NCBI GenBank assembly: GCA_045617725.1
Contig: JAZLJD010000014.1
Location: 1-10,100, forward strand
Source of the DNA: JAZLJD01 sp045617725
GTDB lineage: Bacteria; Bacillota; Clostridia; Lachnospirales; Lachnospiraceae
Direction of reading: 5' to 3'
DNA length: 10,100 bases
Shown: positions 4,718-10,100 of the stretch, piece after piece
Numbering within the stretch: the stretch's first letter is position 1
Layout: each line of letters opens with the position of its first letter
Notes under the pieces: model-generated
Told to the model about the DNA's origin: nothing
Databases searched by the model: none
Seen by the model: only the letters and a program-made list of their open reading frames with translations
Position numbers and translations under genes: made by a program

Positions 4718-6100
4718 CTAAATCGCAAAAGGATTGAGTCCCAAAATCACTCCATCCGCCTTTAAGGCTTCTGTCAGTTCTTCTGTATCTGTATAGCTGA
4801 TACCTTTGTAAGTAATGCTTTTCAGGTTCCTGCATCCGTCTACTATACTGTTTCCGATTTCTTCAATGTTATCCGGCAATATGAGAGAAGTTAATTCATC
4901 ACAATAGCTAAATGCACCATTTCCGATATAGCTTACTTCGCTTGGTAGTTCCAACTCGGTTAAGGCTGTGCATCCGTCAAACGCACTGGGACCTATGGAC
5001 TGTAATCCCTCCGGAAGGCTTATGCCGGCTAATGAGGTACAGCCTGAAAACGCGTTGAAATCGATTTCTTTTACGCCGGGAAGGTCTGCACAGGACAGAT
5101 TTGAGCATCCGGAAAAAGTATCATAAGCTATTTTTGTTACGCCTTCCGGCAGATGTATCTCCTTTAACTCTGTGCATCCTCGGAATGCCAACGGATCTAT
5201 GGTAAGCAATCTGTCAGGAAGTGTGATTTCTTCAATACTGCTGTCCCGGAAACAGGAATCGGGTATCGAATCAAATTCTTCCGGAATTGTAATACTTACA
5301 ATGTGCTTGCATCCCTTAAAAGCTTCGTTACCAATCTTTTTATCTGTTATGGCATTCGCGTTATATCCATATAGATTGCCTGCATATGGTGACTGCAATC
5401 CCTTCCAGGACACACGCACACCGTCATCAAAGAGGTTATTCTTTGGCCCTTCCTCCTCCGGCTTTTCTTTTTTCCCTGAACCAGCATCAGAGGGGCTTGC
5501 AACCGGGACATCATTTTTGGGTTCTGCCACAGAGGGGCTGGCGGCCGGGACAACTCTGCCCGGGATATTTGTTCCCGTTGATCCGGCTGATATGCTGCCG
5601 CTGCATCCCTGACAGGTGAAACTGCTTACGTACTCTATCCGCGGATTTTCTGCCGTATGGATCGGCATATCCAGAATACTGTAATCCGTATTCGCCGAAA
5701 CTGCCTTTCCGTCTATGCTTATGATCTCGCCGTAGGTTCCGTTGTGCATGTTGTTGAAAACCACGGTCCTGCCGTTGATCACCATCGGTTCGATACTGCA
5801 TACCATTCTGCCGTAATACCCGTCATGTTCCGGCTGCAGAATGTATGCATGTCCTCCGTCTATTACGATCCCGCTTAAAACCTTACCGCTGCTGTCCAAA
5901 TAGTACCAGCTGCTGTCGGTGTCCTGCACCCAGGCGTTTTGAACCATACCCGCGCCCGGTTTGTTCATATACCAGTCAGATGAGGCATTCTGAACCCAGT
6001 AAGCAGATGCAACCGTACCGGCAGCGGGTTTTATTGAAAAGACAGGCATTGTAAACATACAGAGTATTGCCAGGGCGATTCCTGCAATTCTTTTTTTCAT
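4718..6100 (-). CDS. Secreted BspA-type leucine-rich-repeat protein with wall-binding-like repeats
   Basis: The 460-residue product starts MKKRIAGIALAILCMFTMPV, a classical Sec signal peptide with likely cleavage near VASA-YW. Residues about 33-80 carry two or three aromatic repeats of the cell-wall/choline-binding type (WVQNASSDWYMNKPG, then AWVQDTDSSWYYLDSSGKVL). A spacer follows with a CQGC motif and two PVASPS-like repeats rich in Pro, Ser, Lys and Glu. From about residue 240 there are eight LRR_5 (Treponema/BspA type) repeats of about 23 residues, for example IGNEAFKGCKHIVSITIPEE and IGPSAFDGCTALTELELPSE. Such proteins are displayed on gut Firmicutes and are thought to bind host or microbial ligands. 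There is no sortase motif, so retention would rely on the aromatic repeats. The start at 6100 is favoured by GGAG six bases upstream; an ATG at 6112 is also in frame. Confidence 0.88.
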   Translation of the reverse strand: MKKRIAGIALAILCMFTMPVFSIKPAAGTVASAYWVQNASSDWYMNKPGAGMVQNAWVQDTDSSWYYLDSSGKVLSGIVIDGGHAYILQPEHDGYYGRMVCSIEPMVINGRTVVFNNMHNGTYGEIISIDGKAVSANTDYSILDMPIHTAENPRIEYVSSFTCQGCSGSISAGSTGTNIPGRVVPAASPSVAEPKNDVPVASPSDAGSGKKEKPEEEGPKNNLFDDGVRVSWKGLQSPYAGNLYGYNANAITDKKIGNEAFKGCKHIVSITIPEEFDSIPDSCFRDSSIEEITLPDRLLTIDPLAFRGCTELKEIHLPEGVTKIAYDTFSGCSNLSCADLPGVKEIDFNAFSGCTSLAGISLPEGLQSIGPSAFDGCTALTELELPSEVSYIGNGAFSYCDELTSLILPDNIEEIGNSIVDGCRNLKSITYKGISYTDTEELTEALKADGVILGLNPFAI

Positions 6101-6283
6101 AAAAATCTCCATTCCGCCGCCTTTCAGTTGGCGTCACAAATAGTGATGAAAGTGTTTTACACCTTTTAACCTTTGGTACAATTCAATTATTAAGGCATCC
6201 CGGCATCAATATCAGATGCACCCACCCGTTTTGCTGTTGATGTGCAGGTACGCCTCTTTTCTTAGGTGGAAATACCGTAAAAC

Positions 6284-6308
6284 AGGTTCACTACGTGAGC
6301 CTTCTTTT
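6284..6308 (+). terminator. Terminator-like hairpin, plus strand
   Basis: GGTTCAC and GTGAGCC form a 7-bp stem (one G-T pair) with the three-base loop TAC, followed on the plus strand by TTCTTTTT. No plus-strand gene is visible upstream. On the minus strand the same hairpin surrounds the stop codon of the 19-codon ORF and is followed by TGTTTTAC, a poor tail. Confidence 0.4.
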
Positions 6309-6350
6309 TGTATCTAATCCACGATTTTGACTTAATTTACTTTCTTTCAC
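6291..6350 (-). CDS. 19-residue ORF with strong RBS (leader peptide or gene remnant)
   Basis: The GTG at 6350 is preceded by AAGGAGAG at a good distance, and the ORF encodes MKESKLSQNRGLDTKRRLT before a TAG located in the loop of a hairpin. The basic N-terminus resembles the start of an exported protein whose hydrophobic part is missing. A candidate TATCAT -10 element lies at about 6397-6402. It may be a leader peptide or a truncated gene; no regulated gene is obvious within reach, since the leucine-rich-repeat start is about 190 bases downstream. Confidence 0.3.
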   Translation of the reverse strand: MKESKLSQNRGLDTKRRLT

Positions 6351-6570
6351 ACTATCTCTCCTTGAATCATTTTTCACTACCTGATGATACAAAAATGATA
6401 CATTGAAATGGCATATTCACGGCAAAAGAGCACGATATACAAACTAATACGTATATTTGAGCCTATTTCATTTATTTAATTATAAACTATACCCCCTAAA
6501 AGTTCAAACAAGGAAGAAGTCGAATAAAAGAGGCTTATTTCGCGAAAAATGCGGAATGCATAACGATAAC

Positions 6571-6723
6571 GAATGAGACCGCTGCGATTTGTTTTCATCT
6601 GCAGCGGCCTCAAAGATCGTGTGCCATGGGAATGTACCTCCTGTTCCCTGTTTCCAATATTCTATTTTGGGTGCTCCTCGAATTGCCTCCTGCCCTCTTC
6701 TCTTGTCCTTTCTCTGATCCGTT
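6571..6723 (-). repeat. 154-bp interspersed repeat, copy 2
   Basis: This is the second copy of 526-679 in the same orientation, one base shorter. The AGGAGGT site, the MAHDL ORF (6627 down to 6610) and the 11-bp hairpin (6575-6611) are all unchanged; the differences cluster in the upstream half (a substitution near 6656 and several changes at 6679-6692). It follows the lipoprotein gene after a 67-base gap in which I see no clear terminator. Confidence 0.85.
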
Positions 6724-6790
6724 GATTACCACCTTTCTGTTAAGCTGTCCTACGGGGCATGAGTTACTGCTACCGTAAAAAGATCTGTTT

Positions 6791-7591
6791 TTAAGGGTCT
6801 CCTGACAGCAGCTCTTCTTTACTGTCTTTCGCTGTAAAGTCCAGCCTGACAGGATCCCGGCCGTAGTCCCGGTACGAATCTATATCAAGGTTATTATCCG
6901 TTATGTAGTTACGAAGATACCACTCTCTTCTTGATTTTACAGGATCTTTCTCTGCATTGCCCGAATCATAGAACTGCTGCTCAAGTGCAGTATTGCCGGC
7001 GCATATCCGTTTTATATCCTCTGCATAATGTGAACCATCGGCTGCTCTGTCCATTCTTGTGACTTCATAGCTGTTATCGCCGGTTTTTCTGAGATATAAC
7101 GCGCACGGATTCTCTCCGCCACTTTCGCAGAACAGAGTCTTTCCCTTTTTTGAATAGATAAACATCCAGAAATTTCCGTATACCTTTATGTCGTTCGGTA
7201 CCGGAAAGTCATCCTCTGTGCTTTCCTCCAGGAAGAAGCAGAAAGCCGGAATCATAATCGATCCTGCGGGTTGATAGTATAGATCCGCTTCCCGGAAAAA
7301 CTCCGTAACTGCTTTTTCTATTCCGTCATCTCCTGAATACACATAAAGCGGCAGCGGGGCATTGTCTTCTGCAGTCTTATATGTTTCCACTATCAGTTCG
7401 TCAACACTCTGTTCCGTTTCGTTGATTTCTGTAATGCTTTCACTGACGGGATCCGTAATATTTTCTGTATTCCCGGATGAAACAACTATATCCGTCGGTC
7501 CATCCGCGCTGCCGATTGTTCTGTTGTAACTGCAGCCTGATGCCACAGAGACAATGATCATCGACAGAAATAATATGACCACTCTTTTCAC
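6791..7591 (-). CDS. Lipoprotein with GSADGPT motif, uncharacterised Firmicutes family
   Basis: The 266-residue product begins MKRVVILFLSMIIVSVASGC, a signal peptide with lipobox VASGC and lipidated cysteine at residue 20, so it should be anchored to the outer face of the membrane. Right after the cysteine comes IGSADGPTDIVVSS, resembling the GGADGPTAI motif known from the beta subunit of sodium-pumping decarboxylases (OAD_beta), although nothing else here resembles that transporter. A Thr/Glu-rich spacer follows, then a domain with YGNFWMFIYSKKGKTLFCES, GGENPCALYLRK and a C-terminal DNNLDIDSYRDYGRDPVRLD. I recall similar tails in uncharacterised clostridial lipoproteins; function is unknown. 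The start is GTG at 7591, chosen because GGAGAAAG lies about five bases upstream; no ATG is available in frame near it. It follows the GNAT gene by 16 bases, suggesting co-transcription. Confidence 0.75.
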   Translation of the reverse strand: MKRVVILFLSMIIVSVASGCSYNRTIGSADGPTDIVVSSGNTENITDPVSESITEINETEQSVDELIVETYKTAEDNAPLPLYVYSGDDGIEKAVTEFFREADLYYQPAGSIMIPAFCFFLEESTEDDFPVPNDIKVYGNFWMFIYSKKGKTLFCESGGENPCALYLRKTGDNSYEVTRMDRAADGSHYAEDIKRICAGNTALEQQFYDSGNAEKDPVKSRREWYLRNYITDNNLDIDSYRDYGRDPVRLDFTAKDSKEELLSGDP

Positions 7592-7607
7592 TGTCTTTCT
7601 CCAGACA

Positions 7608-8036
7608 TTATCCTCTTGCAGAACAGGAGGGATTGTTGCAGGTCTCCTCCGGCGTACGGCATGATCCGTCCGGAAGCGGACCGGGACAACCTTTCCAGAA
7701 TAGATCCTTCCCGATTCCTCTCCTCTGCTCCTTAGCGGAAACGCCAAGGGCATGGGGAACGAGGATCTCTTCTCTGGGACACGCTATGCCCCACGTGATC
7801 CCTTCGTAGCCTTCGTTCCAGGAGCTGTTGACAATGACGCTTGCAATGATCCCTTCGGAACCATCTATCACATACAGTTCCCCGTTATCGATGCTTTCCT
7901 TCAGGAATTCGTCCGTGGGGTAGATCCCTTTCTTCCACCCGACGGTATCTTTCTGCCCTTCCATCTGATCTATGAGCTCCCAGTAAAAAGTCTGTACCGT
8001 CGGAAACTCTTCTTTTTCAGCTTTTCTCAGTAACAT
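7608..8036 (-). pseudogene. GNAT N-acetyltransferase with in-frame 72-codon deletion (copy B)
   Basis: The 142-residue product has an intact GNAT N-terminus (MLLRKAEKEEFPTVQTFYWE, then ELYVIDGSEGIIASVIVNSS) and the acetyl-CoA-binding motif LGVSAKEQRRGIGK. It then passes straight into the tail DLFWKGCPGPLPDGS and ends EETCNNPSCSARG. Relative to copy A at 1804-2188, exactly 216 bases (72 codons) are missing, the last helices and strands of the fold. The ends of the missing block lie at short repeats (TCCCG ending at 1909 and at 2125 in copy A), so deletion by slippage or microhomology is likely. Activity is doubtful because much of the cofactor and substrate site would be absent, though the frame is open. 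AAAGGA lies upstream of the ATG at 8036. The gene sits between the ATPase (45 bases upstream) and the lipoprotein. Confidence 0.8.
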
Positions 8037-8081
8037 CTGTCTGCTGCATTTCCTTTGCTTATCGTAGAACCTTTATGTTCT

Positions 8082-9254
8082 TCACACTGTCGGTGCAATG
8101 TACTCGGATATATCGCTGTAATGAATATATCTGCAGTTTTGGAATGATTCATAAGGCTCACCGCAATAGACTACACTCATTGCTTCCACACTCGGTTCGC
8201 TATCACAGAGCAGCTTCATATTGCGTGAAAAATCTTTATTCGGTGTCATCGACGATTTTATTTCGAAAAGGGAAAGCATTCCTTCCTTACGAAGTATCAG
8301 ATCTACTTCAACACCTTTTTCCGTTCTCATGTAGAAGAGATTCGGCTCTTTTTTATCGTTCAGTCTTGCCTTCATTGCTTCAAGTACAACTATGTTTTCG
8401 AATATGTTTCCCCTGAGAGGATCCCTGGATGCCTGGCGAGGCGTTTCGATCCCGAGCAGATAAGTGGCAAGTCCGGGCTCAACAAAATAAACTTTGGGAG
8501 ACTTAATGATTCTCTTGCTGATGTTGGAGAAATACGGCTGAAGTTTGAAGACAACATATGAGGATTCCAATACCGACAACCATTCGCTTAAAGTGGTGGA
8601 AGAAACCCCAACCTCACCGGCCATGCTGCTTAAATTTACCACTTGCCCTACTCTGCCGGCCAAAAGCGTCAGAAATCTTGTAAAAGCATTGAGGTCTTTT
8701 AGTGCAATCATCTGGCGCAGATCTTTTTCAATATAAGTATTCAGATAGTCACTATAATACTCACCCGGGTCTCTGGAATTTTCCAGATATAACTCAGGCA
8801 TAAAACCTTTAATGATATTTTTGTCTATATCTTCTGATTTTCCGCTATTCTTTATTTCTCTAAGGCTGAGCGGAAATAAAGTAAGAATCGTTGTTCTGCC
8901 TGCGAGAGATTGCGCCACGGCTTCTCTCAATCGGGGCTGATGGCTTCCTGTTAAGATGAATCTGCCATTCTTCCTTCTGTCTTCATCCACCTTTGCCTGA
9001 ATTGCAGAAAGCAGTTCAGGCACACGCTGAACTTCATCGATAATCATTGGTTCTTTGTATTTTTCAAAAAAGCCAATATAGTCTGTCTCAGCCAGCTCCC
9101 TTGTTGCTTTATCTTCCAAATTTACGTAAGTATATTCCGGAAAAAGTTCTTTTACCAGCGTTGTCTTTCCGGCCTGCCTCGGGCCCAGCACCGTAACTAC
9201 CGGCACCTGACATGCGCTTATTAGAATTATATCTGAAATGGTTCTGTATATCAT
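8082..9254 (-). CDS. ATP-binding protein, AAA_14 plus DUF4143
   Basis: This 390-residue protein is a full-length member of the widespread AAA_14/DUF4143 family. Visible motifs are Walker A GPRQAGKTTL (residues about 24-33), Walker B PMIIDEVQRVPE (about 68-79), sensor FILTGSH (about 98-104), then the DUF4143 region with SDYLNTYIEKDLRQM, a helix-turn-helix-like segment (AGEVGVSSTTLSEWLSVLES) and YVVFKLQPYFSNISKRI. The C-terminus has a PD-(D/E)XK-like core: EKGVEVDLIL followed by LFEIKSS. Members are common in Bacteroidetes and Firmicutes accessory regions; a physiological role has not been settled, and defence or toxin-antitoxin functions are speculation. The promoter at 9281-9309 gives a leader of about 20 bases, with AAGGGCAGG before the ATG. 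GNAT copy B and the lipoprotein follow in the same direction. Confidence 0.93.
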   Translation of the reverse strand: MIYRTISDIILISACQVPVVTVLGPRQAGKTTLVKELFPEYTYVNLEDKATRELAETDYIGFFEKYKEPMIIDEVQRVPELLSAIQAKVDEDRRKNGRFILTGSHQPRLREAVAQSLAGRTTILTLFPLSLREIKNSGKSEDIDKNIIKGFMPELYLENSRDPGEYYSDYLNTYIEKDLRQMIALKDLNAFTRFLTLLAGRVGQVVNLSSMAGEVGVSSTTLSEWLSVLESSYVVFKLQPYFSNISKRIIKSPKVYFVEPGLATYLLGIETPRQASRDPLRGNIFENIVVLEAMKARLNDKKEPNLFYMRTEKGVEVDLILRKEGMLSLFEIKSSMTPNKDFSRNMKLLCDSEPSVEAMSVVYCGEPYESFQNCRYIHYSDISEYIAPTV

Positions 9255-9280
9255 AACCTGTACCTGCCCTTCCGAAATAT

Positions 9281-9309
9281 ATGATAATATAAGCGGGCGT
9301 ATATTTCAA
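9281..9309 (-). promoter_or_regulatory. Promoter of the AAA_14/DUF4143 gene
   Basis: On the minus strand TTGAAA (9304-9309) and TATCAT (9281-9286) are separated by exactly 17 bases, a good sigma-70-type promoter. It lies between the rubrerythrin terminator region and the ATPase start, and probably drives the ATPase, GNAT and lipoprotein genes. Confidence 0.65.
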
Positions 9310-9426
9310 GTTCAATTTGATTTTTACGCCATATTTGCGACATTTGGTTATTCCGAAAAGTAAATGCAACTTGTATTGCGTTTAACATTGGGGGATAAGT
9401 CTAATGCTGATCAGGGCATAAGAAAA

Positions 9427-9500
9427 CGGCGGCTGTTTCTCGAAAAATGCGGAATGGATCGAGATCCGATCCGGCATTGATTCAAATGAAACAGCCGCCG
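9427..9500 (-). terminator. Long stem-loop after rubrerythrin, probable terminator
   Basis: CGGCGGCTGTTTC (9427-9439) and GAAACAGCCGCCG (9488-9500) are a perfect 13-bp inverted repeat with a 48-base loop, which itself has a GGATC/GATCC dyad. On the minus strand the stem is followed by TTTTCTT, so it can terminate the rubrerythrin transcript. The right arm can instead pair with 9512-9519. Confidence 0.65.
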
Positions 9501-9527
9501 GTGGTACCGCTGGCGGCTGCTGTTTTT
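9492..9527 (+). terminator. Second, overlapping hairpin with T run on the plus strand
   Basis: CAGCCGCC (9492-9499) and GGCGGCTG (9512-9519) form an 8-bp stem followed on the plus strand by CTGTTTTT. On the minus strand it is the first hairpin met after the rubrerythrin stop but is followed only by TTTCATTTG. It shares an arm with the longer stem-loop, so the two cannot form together. Confidence 0.5.
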
Positions 9528-9539
9528 CAGGTGCTTCGA

Positions 9540-10079
9540 TCAGAAGTTATCTACATGTACTTCAAAGTAGCTCTGGGGATGTGCGCAGGTGGGGCATACT
9601 TCGGGAGCCTTCTCACCGACCATGATGTGTCCGCAGTTGCGGCACTCCCATACCTTCACTTCGCTCTTTGCGAACACCTGAGCGGTCTCCACGTTCTTAA
9701 GCAGCGCGCGGTATCTTTCCTCGTGTCTCTTCTCAATGGCTGCCACCAGTCTGAACTTGAGGGCAAGGTCCTTGAAGCCTTCTTCCTCGGCGGTCTTTGC
9801 GAATCCCTCGTACATGTCGGTCCACTCGAAATTCTCACCGTCTGCTGCGGCTGCCAGATTCTGTGCGGTATCGCCGATGCCTTCCAGTTCCTTGAACCAG
9901 AGTTTTGCGTGTTCTTTCTCATTATCAGCAGTCTTCAGGAAAAGCTCCGAGATCTGCTCGAATCCGTCCTTCTTTGCCTTGCTTGCAAAGTAGGTGTACT
10001 TGTTTCTTGCCTGAGATTCCCCGGCGAAAGCCGCCTGAAGGTTCTTCTCGGTCTGGGTCCCTGCATATTTGTTTGCCAT
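9540..10079 (-). CDS. rbr: Rubrerythrin
   Basis: The 179-residue protein is a classical two-domain rubrerythrin. The N-terminal four-helix bundle holds the di-iron ligands: the Glu in AAFAGESQARNKYTYFA, E-x-x-H in NEKEHAKLW, a Glu in AKTAEEEGF, and E-x-x-H in AIEKRHEERY. The C-terminal rubredoxin-like domain has the two Fe(Cys)4 pairs, CRNCGHIMVGEKAPEVCPTC. It reduces hydrogen peroxide in the cytoplasm with electrons from rubredoxin or NADH-linked reductases and protects anaerobes from oxygen. The length and motifs are complete. The start at 10079 is supported by AGGAGG eight bases upstream. It seems to be a single-gene unit, ending at the hairpins at 9427-9527; its promoter lies beyond the window. 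Confidence 0.97.
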   Translation of the reverse strand: MANKYAGTQTEKNLQAAFAGESQARNKYTYFASKAKKDGFEQISELFLKTADNEKEHAKLWFKELEGIGDTAQNLAAAADGENFEWTDMYEGFAKTAEEEGFKDLALKFRLVAAIEKRHEERYRALLKNVETAQVFAKSEVKVWECRNCGHIMVGEKAPEVCPTCAHPQSYFEVHVDNF

Positions 10080-10100
10080 AATTGAGTCCTCCTGTGTAAA

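Larger units (their letters stand above)
6113..6570. other. Gene-poor intergenic region
   Basis: No convincing full gene is present in these 458 bases. The region holds the 5' leader of the leucine-rich-repeat gene (a weak TTGTAC/TAAAAC pair is the best promoter I see near 6160-6190), a 19-codon ORF with a strong ribosome binding site and a hairpin (6288-6350), a pair of direct ATGATACA repeats at 6384-6391 and 6395-6402, an A/T-rich tract around 6470-6500, and a 16-mer (6543-6558) also found at 9441-9456. Confidence 0.6.

Noticed and set aside
6791..7753. Longer version of the lipoprotein ORF starting near 7753
   Set aside because: The extra 54 codons overlap GNAT copy B in another frame, and they would bury the lipoprotein signal peptide; GTG at 7591 has the RBS.
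679..8092. Fifteen-base match TTCTTCACACTGTCG at 679-693 and 8078-8092
   Set aside because: There is no similarity beyond it, and one match of this length is near what chance allows when comparing 10 kb with itself, although it abuts the end of repeat copy 1.
8082..9254. Defence or toxin-antitoxin system built from the ATPase with its neighbours
   Set aside because: The ATPase has no adjacent nuclease, toxin or effector gene; the neighbours are a broken acetyltransferase, a lipoprotein and rubrerythrin, so a system claim has no support.
9447..10085. Plus-strand 212-codon open frame
   Set aside because: It is the antisense shadow of rubrerythrin, whose metal ligands and RBS are plain.
1..10100. 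CRISPR array, tRNA, rRNA or known riboswitch
   Set aside because: No regularly spaced repeats, cloverleaf-type sequence, rRNA signature or riboswitch core was seen on either strand by eye; a covariance-model scan could still find a divergent one.

Overview
The window looks like the chromosome of an anaerobic Firmicute, most likely a Lachnospiraceae-type Clostridium relative. The grounds are strong AGGAGG ribosome binding sites, moderate base composition, a classical rubrerythrin, a BspA-type leucine-rich surface protein, a DUF4143 ATPase, an AlbA_2-type regulator and a lipoprotein carrying the GSADGPT motif. This assignment is inference from gene families; there is no rRNA or other marker gene. 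Every gene I can support lies on the minus strand, so transcription runs from high to low coordinates.

Layout from the low end. A partial YegP/DUF1508 protein (1-198) has a well-formed promoter. A small two-helix membrane protein (306-506) follows. Then comes a 154-bp repeat (526-679), a YhhN-family membrane protein (841-1494), and a decayed cluster at 1575-2720: an internally deleted flavin-reductase-like gene, the 3' half of a GNAT acetyltransferase, a DUF4186 gene fused out of frame to that GNAT piece, and a small, apparently frameshifted helix-turn-helix gene. An AlbA_2/Schlafen-like regulator (2874-4199) is bracketed by 40-bp inverted hairpin elements and has tandem 13-bp repeats across its promoter. 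A truncated lipoprotein leader ends inside one of these elements. A secreted leucine-rich-repeat protein (4718-6100) and a 46-residue ORF end at a strong terminator. A gene-poor stretch (6113-6570) follows, then a second copy of the 154-bp repeat (6571-6723), a lipoprotein (6791-7591), a second GNAT copy (7608-8036), a DUF4143 ATPase (8082-9254) and rubrerythrin (9540-10079).

The main theme is duplication followed by small deletions. Two modules, 526-2188 and 6571-8036, share both ends (the 154-bp repeat and the GNAT 3' region) but carry different genes in between. The GNAT copies are damaged in complementary ways: one lacks its 5' half, the other an in-frame block of 72 codons lost between short TCCCG repeats. 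No complete insertion sequence, integrase, tRNA, rRNA or CRISPR array is visible. I do not see a convincing multi-gene system; the best leads are the inverted hairpin elements around the AlbA_2 gene with its candidate operators, and the duplicated RBS/5-codon-ORF/hairpin element.
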